From Sphingopyxis sp. TUF1 (GTDB lineage Bacteria > Pseudomonadota > Alphaproteobacteria > Sphingomonadales > Sphingomonadaceae), in contig NZ_CP144683.1 in the NCBI RefSeq assembly GCF_036687315.1, forward strand, positions 1,992,001-2,056,000: a stretch of DNA of 64,000 nucleotides. Reading direction: 5' to 3'. The notes under the pieces were generated by a model. That model saw only the letters and a list, made by a program, of their open reading frames with translations. It was not told where the DNA came from and did no database searches. This document shows positions 1 to 7,231 of this stretch, one piece after another; within the stretch, counting starts at the first letter, position 1; each line of letters begins with the position of its first letter. A program made the position numbers and the translations under genes.

Positions 1-279
1 GGCAACCTCGGTGATGCGCCCGCCGACTTCGGCGGCCACCGAGACCTTGTCCATCTGGACATAGGCATTGTCGGTCGAGACCGACCCGCCGCTCAGCAGC
101 CACCAGCCCGCGCCGCCCGCGACGAGGAGCGCGGGCAGGCCGAACATGAGGAGGCGCGTGCGCCAGCCGGGCTTTGCCGCGGCTTCGGCAGCGGGGGGCG
201 GCACGGGGTCGGCTTTGGGCACGGCTTTCGGTGGCGCGGCGGCTTCGGCGTCGGCGCGGGTGGGGGCGATCTGGTCCAT
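1..279 (-). CDS. HlyD/EmrA-type membrane fusion protein, N-terminal part
   Basis: Only the first 93 codons are inside the window; the gene runs off the left edge. The protein has a Pro/Ala-rich cytoplasmic start, one membrane segment at about residues 42-62, then a periplasmic stretch containing STDNAYVQMD followed by the start of a biotinyl-lipoyl-like strand. That pattern is typical of HlyD/EmrA adaptors, which link an inner-membrane MFS or ABC exporter to an outer membrane channel. Its ATG shares one base with the stop of the upstream marR-like gene (TGATG), so the two are probably translated together. A partner transporter would be expected beyond the left edge. The substrate cannot be told from this sequence. 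Confidence 0.85.
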   Translation of the reverse strand, partial: MDQIAPTRADAEAAAPPKAVPKADPVPPPAAEAAAKPGWRTRLLMFGLPALLVAGGAGWWLLSGGSVSTDNAYVQMDKVSVAAEVGGRITEVA

Positions 280-725
280 CAGGCGGGTTCCGCTTCTTTC
301 GCGCAGACGCGGCGCGACAGGTTGGCGCGCACGCGCTCGACCAGGCCGAGGAGCCGGTCGCGTTCATCCGCGCTCAGCCCTTCGAGCGCCTCGTCGTTCA
401 GTGCCTCGACGGCGGGGCGGATGCCGCCGAGCAACTCGGCGGCGCGCGCGGTCAGGTAAAGCTGCCACGCGCGGCGGTCGGCGGGGTCGGCGCGGCGCTC
501 GACCAGCTCCGCCTCGACCAGCCGGTCGACCATGCGCGACAGGGTGATCGGTTCGACCTCGATCAGATCGGCGAGCGGGCCCTGCCGGATGCCCTCGTGC
601 CGTTTGAGGTAGGTGATGAGCCGCCATTGCAGCGCGGTGATGCCGCTGTCCCGCGCGCGTGCGTTGAAGGCGCGGCGATAGAGCCGCGCGGTATCGTTGA
701 GGATAAAGCCGATCGTTTCCGTCAT
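279..725 (-). CDS. MarR family transcriptional regulator
   Basis: 148-residue winged-helix regulator. The central region contains the MarR recognition helix and wing (LSRMVDRLVEAELVERR, then DRRAWQLYLT). An in-frame upstream start exists at 785, but the ATG at 725 gives the usual MarR length and leaves room for the palindromic site just upstream. It is the first gene of an operon with the EmrA-like adaptor, joined by a TGATG overlap. By family precedent it represses itself and the efflux genes until a small phenolic or lipophilic ligand releases it; that role is inferred. Confidence 0.88.
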   Translation of the reverse strand: MTETIGFILNDTARLYRRAFNARARDSGITALQWRLITYLKRHEGIRQGPLADLIEVEPITLSRMVDRLVEAELVERRADPADRRAWQLYLTARAAELLGGIRPAVEALNDEALEGLSADERDRLLGLVERVRANLSRRVCAKEAEPA

Positions 726-739
726 GGCATAAAATATAA

Positions 740-751
740 TAGCAATTGCTA
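740..751. promoter_or_regulatory. Candidate MarR operator palindrome
   Basis: A perfect 12-base palindrome, TAGCAATTGCTA, sits in an AT-rich island 15 bases upstream of the marR-like ATG and between that gene and the divergent isomerase gene. MarR proteins usually bind short palindromes of this kind in their own promoters. Function is inferred from position and symmetry only. Confidence 0.55.
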
Positions 752-851
752 CTATATTCAACCACCGTGCGGGATTGGCAAACATCTCGAATATGGTGTA
801 AATTTTCTTTACAATGCTTGCATGACGTCATTTTTTTGGCAGGATGCGCCG

Positions 852-1500
852 ATGACTCTGACCGCCGACCTTTTCTGGTCTTTTCGCTCGCCGTACAGCT
901 ATCTTGCCATCGGCCGCTATCGCGCGCTCGCCGCGAGCCACGACGTGACGATCAAGCTGCGCCCCGTCTATCCGCTCGCGATCCGCCAGCCCGATTTTTT
1001 TCGAGCGCAACCATCCCAATTGGCTGAGCTATACGATGCGCGACATGATCCGCGTCGCGCAGTTCCACGGCATTCCGTTCGGCCCGCCGCGCCCCGACCC
1101 GATCGTCCAGAATGTGACGACGCGCGCAATCGCCGCCGAGCAGCCCTATATCTATCGCCTTACCCGGATGGGACAGGCGGCGGCGCGGCGCGGCAAGGGG
1201 CTGGGCTTTGCGCATGAGGTCGGCCAGCTGATCTGGGGCGGCGCGGTCGACTGGCATCTCGGCGACCATCTCGCCGGCGCGGCGCGGCGCGCGGGGCTGA
1301 GCCTTGCCGAACTCGACGTCGAGGCGGTCGACGATGCTGCCGCGCTCGACAATGAGATCGCGGGCAACCAGGTCGCGCTGGAGATCGCAGGCCATTGGGG
1401 GGTGCCGACCCTGGTGTTCGAGGGCGAACCCTTTTTCGGGCAGGACCGGATCGAGATGGCGAAGTGGCGGATGGAGCAGAAGGGGCTGCGGGTGCGGTAG
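852..1500 (+). pseudogene. DsbA-fold isomerase (2-hydroxychromene-2-carboxylate isomerase family), frameshifted
   Basis: Two overlapping reading frames together make one about 215-residue DsbA/GST-kappa-fold protein. The first (from ATG 852, or ATG 822 in the same frame) gives LFWSFRSPYSYLAIGRY, the usual start of the family. The second carries the remainder (MRDMIRVAQFHGIPFG ... WGVPTLVFEGEPFFGQDR) to the stop at 1500. The frame changes at a run of seven T (995-1001): removing one T restores FFERNHPNWLSYTMRD across the junction. Enzymes of this family isomerise glutathione-linked or aromatic-degradation intermediates. The gene is divergent from the marR-like gene and could be its target. A true loss-of-function mutation, a slippage-controlled gene and a sequencing error cannot be distinguished here. 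Confidence 0.8.
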
Positions 1501-1637
1501 GGCTGGGCGCGATCCTTATCCTTCTCGGCTTGGCGTTGATGAGGGATTTTTGGGCGGGCAGCGGCTGGTCCATGTTGGGTTTGCTTAGGCGCAAATAACG
1601 CTCTATTGTCGCTTAATAGCTTGAAAGTGCGTTCTTT

Positions 1638-2387
1638 ATGATCATCGCAGCCGCACAGTTCCAGAGCCAGGCGGGCAAGGTAGCGCTCAATGTGCGCAGG
1701 CATGTCCAGTTCGCTGAAGAGGCGAAACGTCGGGGCGCGGGCCTTCTTGTCTTCCCGGAGTTATCGCTTTCAGGATATGAGCCGGACTTAGCCGAAGCCT
1801 TGCAGACCGATGCCGACGATGAGCATTTTGAGCCGCTGAGATTGTGCGCGCAAGAGCTGGCGTTGACTGTCTGCGCTGGAATGCCGTTGAAGACCGACGG
1901 CAAGCCCGAGATCGGCATGATCATTTGGCACGCAGATGGACGGGTCGAAACCTATTCAAAACAGATTCTACACGAGGATGAGCTGCCCTTTTTCTCGGGC
2001 GGAAAGCGCGACCTGATCATTTCGTATGGCGACATGCGCCTGGCTCCCGCGATTTGTTATGAGTCGGTGCAGGCCGGTCACGCAGAGGCTGCAAGCAAAC
2101 GCGGCGCGAATATCTATCTTGCGTCGGTGGCAAAACCATCAGGCGGCATGAGGAAGGCGCTCACCCACTATCCCGCCATCGCCAAGCAATATGGAATGGC
2201 GGTCATCGTGGCGAACGCCGTCGGCCCGTCCGATAATTTTGTTGCGGTCGGACAATCGGGAGCCTGGACCTCGGCGGGAACATGCGTCGGCGTTTGCGAC
2301 GAAACCGAAGAAGCGCTTTTCGTGACGAATATGGCCGATGGTTCGGTCCAGATCGTCAATGAGCCGGTCGCGGGTTGTTTAGCCTAG
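1638..2387 (+). CDS. Carbon-nitrogen hydrolase (nitrilase superfamily)
   Basis: 249 residues, about the normal size for a single nitrilase-fold domain. The catalytic triad is visible: Glu41 in FPELSLSGYE, Lys108 in YSKQILHEDE and Cys140 in ICYES. Members hydrolyse amides or nitriles in the cytoplasm; the natural substrate cannot be assigned. Codon use is visibly less GC-biased than in flanking genes (many TTA, TCA and AAA type codons), which suggests recent acquisition. It lies directly between the frameshifted isomerase gene and a decayed partial copy of the same gene, so the segment may have entered by recombination at the isomerase locus. Confidence 0.88.
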   Translation: MIIAAAQFQSQAGKVALNVRRHVQFAEEAKRRGAGLLVFPELSLSGYEPDLAEALQTDADDEHFEPLRLCAQELALTVCAGMPLKTDGKPEIGMIIWHADGRVETYSKQILHEDELPFFSGGKRDLIISYGDMRLAPAICYESVQAGHAEAASKRGANIYLASVAKPSGGMRKALTHYPAIAKQYGMAVIVANAVGPSDNFVAVGQSGAWTSAGTCVGVCDETEEALFVTNMADGSVQIVNEPVAGCLA

Positions 2388-2395
2388 GCGGTCGG

Positions 2396-2511
2396 CGCAG
2401 CGCGGCGCGGGCTGACCCTTGCCGAGCTTGACGTCGAGGCGGTCGACGATGCCGCGGCGCTCGACAATGAGATTGGCGAATCGAGCAGAAGGGGCTGCAG
2501 CCGAGGTATGG
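2396..2511 (+). pseudogene. Decayed partial copy of the isomerase gene 3' end
   Basis: Bases from about 2400 to 2476 repeat the stretch at about 1281-1358 of the isomerase gene with only a handful of mismatches and one gap (encoding the ...LAELDVEAVDDAAALDNEI... region). After an internal loss of roughly 100 bases, 2479-2495 again matches the end of that gene (GAGCAGAAGGGGCTGC). No reading frame of useful length remains. It is either a duplication remnant or a foreign allele carried in with the nitrilase gene. Confidence 0.75.
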
Positions 2512-2580
2512 CCGGGGGTGCTGACGTGGTTCGGTGGCGGCGATTTTGGGGTGGTGAGCGGGCGTTCGACGCAACTGGAG

Positions 2581-2709
2581 CCCCTCCCCTTTAGGGGAGG
2601 GGTTGGGGTGGGGGCTATCGGCCTTGCGCGAGGCCGATAGCCCCCACCCCACTACGACTAGGCAGCAAGCTGCCAAGTCTTCGTTGCCCCTCCCCTGAAG
2701 GGGAGGGGC
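2581..2709. repeat. Intergenic repeat, family A, copy 1
   Basis: About 130 bases with CCCCTCCCCT...GGGGAGGGG at both ends and an internal inverted repeat that includes GGCCTTGCGCGAGGCC. It contains the marker string CGACTAGGCAGCAAGCTGCC, which recurs in a second copy at 24297-24425. It holds no reading frame of note and has the look of a non-autonomous miniature element of GC-rich alphaproteobacteria. Confidence 0.75.
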
Positions 2710-2750
2710 TGGCTTTTCCTTATGTCCGCTCCCGGTCTTTTCCAGACATT

Positions 2751-2823
2751 CGTCATCCCGGACTTGATCCGGGGTTCATAGCAACGCGGCCGTCATAGAC
2801 CCCGGATCAAGTCCGGGGTGACG
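2751..2823. repeat. Intergenic palindromic repeat, family B (long stem)
   Basis: Inverted repeat with 24-base arms (2751-2774 and 2800-2823) of the type CGTCATCCCGGACTTGATCC / GGATCAAGTCCGGGGTGACG separated by about 25 bases. Only one or two positions differ between the arms. The same CGTCATCCCGG...CCGGGATGACG framework recurs at 5869, 8733 and 29578. Confidence 0.8.
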
Positions 2824-2830
2824 ATGATGA

Positions 2831-2972
2831 AATATCCTCCCTGTCGCGCAGCGATGGGGAGGTGGCAGCGCGAAGCGCTGACGGAGGGGCTTTGGCGCTA
2901 CCGTCGCGGCCTCTCCACCACGCCCTTCGGGCGCGGTCCCCCTCCCCATGGCTGCGCCACAGGGAGGATATT
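2831..2972. repeat. Intergenic palindromic repeat, family C, copy 1
   Basis: A 142-base inverted repeat with perfect 13-base ends (AATATCCTCCCTG / CAGGGAGGATATT) and a GC-rich interior containing GCGCGAAGCGCTGACGGAGG. A second copy lies in the opposite orientation at 31053-31189. No gene is seen here. The remaining bases up to 3100 hold only the upstream region of the next gene. Confidence 0.78.
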
Positions 2973-3100
2973 ATGTCCGCAATCGGCCGTTTTCGATCAT
3001 CCCGCTGTCCGCTGGGATCGAGCGAAGTCGGGACGCTCTTTGTCGGCCGCCCGCCCTTGCCCGGTTGCGCGCGTTCCGGTGAAGCGGGTAAGGCGAAGCT

Positions 3101-3853
3101 ATGACGACTGACCCCCAATTTTTCGAGGCGCGCGACGGCGTGCGGTTGGCGTGGCGCGAAACGGGAGAGGGCCGGCCGGTCGTGATGCTCCACGGCCTGT
3201 TTTCGAGCGGCGAGGTCAACTGGATCAAGTTCGGGACCGCGGCGCGCATCGCGGCCGAAGGCTACCGCGTCATCATGCCCGACCTGCGGGTCCATGGATC
3301 GAGCGACGCCCCGCACGAGGAAGAATTTTATCCGCCCGATGTGCTGGTGCGCGACCTGGAGGATCTGGTTGCGCACCTGGGCCTGACCGATTTCGACCTT
3401 GGCGGCTTTTCGCTCGGTGCGCGGACCAGCGTGCGCGCGGTCGTCGCGGGGTTGGCGCCGCGTCGGCTGATCCTGGGCGGCATGGGGCTCGCGGGGCTCG
3501 CCGGGTGGCAGCGGCGCGGCGCCTTTTTCAAGCGCGCGATCGCCGAATATGAGACCGCGAAGCGCGGCGACGACACCTGGCTGTCGATCCAGTTCATGAA
3601 GACGATGAAGGTCGACCGCATCGCCGCGGGGCATTTGCTGGAAAGCTTTACCGACACGCCGCCCGAGGCGCTGGCGGCGCTGACGATGCCGGTGCTCGTC
3701 GTGTGCGGCGAGCAGGATCAGGACAATGGATCGGCCGAGGAGCTGGTCGCGGCGCTGGCCGATGCGCGGCTCTCAACGATTCCGGGGACGCATATGTCGA
3801 GCGTGACCGAGCCCGAGTTGGGCGAGGCGATCGCGGCGTTCCTGACGGGTTGA
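3101..3853 (+). CDS. Alpha/beta hydrolase
   Basis: 250 residues, a compact alpha/beta hydrolase with little or no lid domain. Visible signature: oxyanion motif HG at residues 31-32 (VVMLHGLFSSG), nucleophile elbow GFSLG with Ser104, likely acid Asp at about 205 (CGEQDQDNG) and His at about 230 (IPGTHMSSV). It probably hydrolyses an ester or similar bond in the cytoplasm; there is no signal peptide. The gene stands alone after the repeat block and is followed 75 bases later by the M2 dipeptidase gene on the same strand. Substrate unknown. Confidence 0.88.
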   Translation: MTTDPQFFEARDGVRLAWRETGEGRPVVMLHGLFSSGEVNWIKFGTAARIAAEGYRVIMPDLRVHGSSDAPHEEEFYPPDVLVRDLEDLVAHLGLTDFDLGGFSLGARTSVRAVVAGLAPRRLILGGMGLAGLAGWQRRGAFFKRAIAEYETAKRGDDTWLSIQFMKTMKVDRIAAGHLLESFTDTPPEALAALTMPVLVVCGEQDQDNGSAEELVAALADARLSTIPGTHMSSVTEPELGEAIAAFLTG

Positions 3854-3928
3854 CCGCGCGCGCGGGGCGCGCCAAGCTGGACCCATCGCGCCAGAGAGCG
3901 CAACCGGAAGATCCAGAGGACGCACCCC

Positions 3929-5767
3929 ATGAAAGCCATGATTTCGACGCTGTCGCTTGCCCTGTCGCTCGCGGTGGCGACCCCCGCCTTTGCGCAGACG
4001 GCGCCCGCCGCCGCCCCCACTGCTGCCCCCACTGCTGCCGACGCCGAAGCCTTTATCGCCGCGGCGGAGAAAGACCTGTTCGACTATACGGTCGAGGCAA
4101 GCCAGGTGAACTGGGTCAATTCGACCTATCTGACCGAAGACACCGATGCGATGGCGGCGCGGATCAACGCGGTCGGCACCGAAAAGGCGGTGAAATATGC
4201 GCTGGAAGCCGCGAAATATAGCGAGGTTTCGGGGCTGAGCGCCGAAACGAAGCGCAAGCTCACGATATTGCGCACCGGATTGGTGCTGCCCGCGCCGACG
4301 ACGCCCGGCGCCGCGACCGAACTGAACAACATCGCCACCGACCTGCAGTCGCAATATGGCAAGGGCCGCGGCACGCTGAACGGCAAGGAAATTTCGGGTT
4401 CGGACATCGAGGCCGAGATGGGCAATCTGGAACGCACGCCCGCCGAGCTCGCCGAAATGTGGACGAGCTGGCACGACAATGTCGGCGCACCGATGAAGCA
4501 GGACTATGTCCGCATGGTCGGCATCGCGAACGAAGGTGCGAAGGAGCTGGGCTTTGCCGACACGGGCGCGATGTGGCGGTCGGGATACGACATGCCTCCC
4601 GAAGAGTTTGCCAAGCTGACCGAGAAAATCTGGCAGGACATGAAGCCGCTGTATGTCGCGCTCCACACCTATGTCCGCTGGAAGCTCAACGAGAAATATG
4701 GCGACGCGGTGCAGCCCAAGACCGGGCCGATCCGCGCCGACCTGCTCGGCAATATGTGGGCGCAGGAATGGGGCAATATCTATCCGCTCGTCGCGCCGCC
4801 GGGAACGGGCGACCTGGGGTATGACATCGGCGAGCTGCTCACCGCGCAGGGCAAGTCGCCGCTCGACATGGTCAAGATCGGCGAGAATTTCTATTCGTCG
4901 CTCGGCATGGCGCCGCTGCCCGACACCTTCTGGAAGCGCAGCATGTTCACCAAGCCCGCCGACCGCGAAGTCGTCTGTCACGCCTCCGCGTGGGACATCG
5001 ACAACAAGGACGACATCCGCATCAAGATGTGCATCAAGGTGAATGCCGACGATTTCGTCACGATCCACCACGAGCTCGGCCATAATTATTACCAGCGCGC
5101 CTATAAGGACCAGCCGTTCCTTTACCTGAACGGGGCCAACGACGGCTTCCATGAAGCGATCGGCGATTTCGTCGCGCTGTCGATCACGCCGCAATATCTG
5201 GTCGACATCGGCCTGCTCGACAAGGCGCAGGTGCCGAGCGCCGACAAGGACATTGGCCTGCTGCTGCGGCAGGCGATGGACAAGGTCGCCTTCCTGCCGT
5301 TCGGCCTGCTCATCGACCGCTGGCGCTGGGGCGTGTTCGACGGGACGATCCAGCCCGCCGATTACAACAAGGCGTGGACCGACATGCGCACCCAGTATCA
5401 GGGCATCGTCCCGCCGGGCGCCCGCCCCGCCGATGCGTTCGACGCGGGGGCCAAGTTCCACATTCCGGGCAACACCCCCTACACCCGCTATTTCCTCGCG
5501 CGCGTGCTGCAGTTCCAGTTTTACGAGGCGGCGTGCAAGCAGGCGGGGTGGAAGGGGCCGCTCCACCGCTGTTCCTTCTACGGCAACAAGGCCGTCGGCG
5601 CGAAGCTGAACGCGATGCTCGAGATGGGGGCGTCGAAGCCGTGGCCCGACGCGCTCCAGGCCTTCACCGGCAAGCGCGAGATGTCGGGCAAGGCGATGGC
5701 CGATTATTTCGCGCCGCTGAAGGCGTGGCTCGACCAGCAGAACAAGGGCAAGCCGCAAGGGTGGTAA
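3929..5767 (+). CDS. M2 family metallopeptidase (ACE-type peptidyl-dipeptidase)
   Basis: 612 residues with a clear Sec signal peptide (cleavage near AFA-QTA, residue 23), so the enzyme is periplasmic. The zinc site is complete: HELGH at 381-385 and the third ligand Glu409 in NDGFHEAIGD. Length and the catalytic region match the angiotensin-converting-enzyme family M2, which removes C-terminal dipeptides. The family is patchily distributed in bacteria, where it probably helps peptide scavenging. It is followed by a strong intrinsic terminator, and no partner genes are evident. Confidence 0.93.
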   Translation: MKAMISTLSLALSLAVATPAFAQTAPAAAPTAAPTAADAEAFIAAAEKDLFDYTVEASQVNWVNSTYLTEDTDAMAARINAVGTEKAVKYALEAAKYSEVSGLSAETKRKLTILRTGLVLPAPTTPGAATELNNIATDLQSQYGKGRGTLNGKEISGSDIEAEMGNLERTPAELAEMWTSWHDNVGAPMKQDYVRMVGIANEGAKELGFADTGAMWRSGYDMPPEEFAKLTEKIWQDMKPLYVALHTYVRWKLNEKYGDAVQPKTGPIRADLLGNMWAQEWGNIYPLVAPPGTGDLGYDIGELLTAQGKSPLDMVKIGENFYSSLGMAPLPDTFWKRSMFTKPADREVVCHASAWDIDNKDDIRIKMCIKVNADDFVTIHHELGHNYYQRAYKDQPFLYLNGANDGFHEAIGDFVALSITPQYLVDIGLLDKAQVPSADKDIGLLLRQAMDKVAFLPFGLLIDRWRWGVFDGTIQPADYNKAWTDMRTQYQGIVPPGARPADAFDAGAKFHIPGNTPYTRYFLARVLQFQFYEAACKQAGWKGPLHRCSFYGNKAVGAKLNAMLEMGASKPWPDALQAFTGKREMSGKAMADYFAPLKAWLDQQNKGKPQGW

Positions 5768-5790
5768 GACGCCGCGGGTAGACATGACGA

Positions 5791-5821
5791 GGCCGGGGAG
5801 GGGACTTCCCGGCCCTTTTTT
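5791..5821 (+). terminator. Intrinsic terminator after the M2 dipeptidase gene
   Basis: Seven-base GC stem (GGCCGGG / CCCGGCC, extended by wobble pairs) followed by six T. It lies 23 bases beyond the dipeptidase stop. Confidence 0.85.
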
Positions 5822-5868
5822 GTTGGTGGGAATGGCGGGTTGGGGGTGGACAGCTGACCCTCCTTATT

Positions 5869-5946
5869 CGTCATCCCGGCGAAGGCCGGGATCTCGCCGG
5901 TGCGCCAAACCGCTAGGGTGAGATCCCGGCCTTCGCCGGGATGACG
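5869..5946. repeat. Intergenic palindromic repeat, family B
   Basis: Arms CGTCATCCCGGCGAAGGCCG and CGGCCTTCGCCGGGATGACG surround about 35 bases that can also pair partly (GATCTC ... GAGATC). It lies between the terminator of the M2 peptidase gene and the end of the arsR-type gene. Confidence 0.82.
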
Positions 5947-5988
5947 ATGATAGATATTGCAATTTCGGCCGCATCCCGCGGTTCCCGG

Positions 5989-6321
5989 CTACGCTTTGCC
6001 CGCCTCCACCGCCTGCTTGAACCGCGCGAGCCGCGCCGATGCTGCCGCGGCGTGGGGGCCGATCCAGCGGTCGTGGATGTCCTGGATCGGCATCGCATTG
6101 AGGTGGTTCCAGCGTTCGCGGCCGCGGCGTTCGGCGATGACCAGCCCGGCATCCTCCAGCACTTTGAGATGCTGCATCACCGTGCAGCGGTCCATGTCGG
6201 CAAAATGGGCGCAGATCGCCCCGGTGGTCAGCGGCTGATCCTTGAGATCGTCCAAAATCTGCCGCCGCACGGGCGAAGCCAGCGCCTTGAAAACCGCATC
6301 ATATTCGCCGTGAATTGACAT
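5989..6321 (-). CDS. ArsR family transcriptional regulator
   Basis: 110-residue winged-helix repressor. The typical start (VFKALASPVRRQILDDL), helix-turn-helix (GAICAHFADMDRCTVMQHLKVLEDAGLV) and wing (ERRGRERWNHLN) are all present. ATG 6321 gives the usual length and is preferred over the longer in-frame start at 6372. There is no cysteine metal-binding box, so this is the ArsR subtype that pairs with SRPBCC proteins rather than a metal sensor. It is divergent from the SRPBCC gene with 49 bases between the starts. It probably represses both genes, an inference from the many such pairs known. Confidence 0.9.
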   Translation of the reverse strand: MSIHGEYDAVFKALASPVRRQILDDLKDQPLTTGAICAHFADMDRCTVMQHLKVLEDAGLVIAERRGRERWNHLNAMPIQDIHDRWIGPHAAAASARLARFKQAVEAGKA

Positions 6322-6338
6322 GTTGTAAAAATATAACA
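6321..6338. promoter_or_regulatory. Candidate ArsR operator
   Basis: Imperfect inverted repeat TGTTGTAAAAATATAACA in an AT-rich patch. It begins at the first base of the arsR-type gene and extends into the short divergent promoter. A bound dimer here would block both genes. Confidence 0.5.
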
Positions 6339-6370
6339 TAATGATCCGCGACTCAAGCGGAGAATGAGGC

Positions 6371-6853
6371 ATGGAACTGAAATTCAGGGTCGCGGCGCGG
6401 ATCGCGAAGCCGGTGGGCGAAGTGTTCGAGGCGGTCGCCGACCCCGCGAACCTGTCCGCCTATTTCACCACCGGGGGCGCCAAGGGGCGGCTGGAGACCG
6501 GCGCGACGGTGACATGGGACTTTGCCGATTTTCCCGGCGCCTTTCCGGTCTATGTGATCGAGGTGGTGAAGGACGAGCGCATCGTCCTCGAATGGCAGGC
6601 GAGCGAAGGTGAGGCGCCCAATGTCGAGGGCGGCGAGCTGACCGATGCCGATTATCGCACGCGCGTGACGATGAGTTTCAAGGCGCTGGACGACGGGCGC
6701 ACGCTGGTCGAGATCGCCGAGGAAGGCTGGCGCGAAAATCAGGCGGCGCTCGGTGCGTCCTATGGCAATTGCCAGGGCTGGGCGCAGATGCTCTGCGCGC
6801 TCAAGGCTTGGCTGGAATATGGCATCAATCTGCGCGAGGGGATGTACGTATAG
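6371..6853 (+). CDS. SRPBCC domain protein (AHSA1-like)
   Basis: 160 residues with an SRPBCC/START-like fold: opening strand MELKFRVAARIAKPVGEVFEAV, a central WDFADFPGAFPVYVIEV stretch and the final long helix (CQGWAQMLCALKAWLEYG). These proteins form a hydrophobic cavity and often act with a neighbouring ArsR regulator in stress or small-molecule response. The divergent arrangement with the arsR-type gene supports that pairing. No ligand can be predicted. Confidence 0.88.
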   Translation: MELKFRVAARIAKPVGEVFEAVADPANLSAYFTTGGAKGRLETGATVTWDFADFPGAFPVYVIEVVKDERIVLEWQASEGEAPNVEGGELTDADYRTRVTMSFKALDDGRTLVEIAEEGWRENQAALGASYGNCQGWAQMLCALKAWLEYGINLREGMYV

Positions 6854-6860
6854 GGGCGCG

Positions 6861-7121
6861 CTATTCCCCGCCCGCGCGGTCAATCAGGTCCATGAAATCG
6901 CGCGCGGCGTCGCGTTCGCTTTCATTCTTGAAGGCCACGTCGAGGTCGGGGGCGTCGCCGAGCATGTACATCAGCGCCCACAGCGCAAAGCGGCGGCCGG
7001 GGTTGGTTTCCAGCCCGAAATCGACGCGCATCCGCTCGGTGCCCACGGCGCGCGCCTCGGGGTGGATCGCGCCAAGGTCGGCGGTGCCGAAATAGCGGCG
7101 GAGCTGGTCATCGAAATCCAT
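6861..7121 (-). CDS. Conserved small protein of unknown function
   Basis: 86 residues from ATG 7121 (MDFDDQLRRYFG). A longer in-frame start at 7202 gives a basic, unlikely extension and would run into the divergent gene. The sequence has no membrane segment and a mixed acidic composition, with conserved-looking FALWALMYMLG and FMDLIDRAGGE segments. It is divergent from the HerA-like ATPase gene and convergent with the SRPBCC gene. I do not recognise the family. Confidence 0.7.
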   Translation of the reverse strand: MDFDDQLRRYFGTADLGAIHPEARAVGTERMRVDFGLETNPGRRFALWALMYMLGDAPDLDVAFKNESERDAARDFMDLIDRAGGE

Positions 7122-7231
7122 GGGGGTCTTTTGGGCGGATCGCGTGGAAAGGCAAGGCGTGCGGCAAAAATCGGACCGGGTGCGGCGGCACGCGGTTGTC
7201 ATCCGCCGGGGGCGCCGATAGGGCAGCGCGG

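Noticed and set aside
3773..5785. A long reverse-strand open frame of 670 codons opposite the M2 dipeptidase gene
   Set aside because: Same antisense effect; the composition is unnatural and there is no ribosome site.
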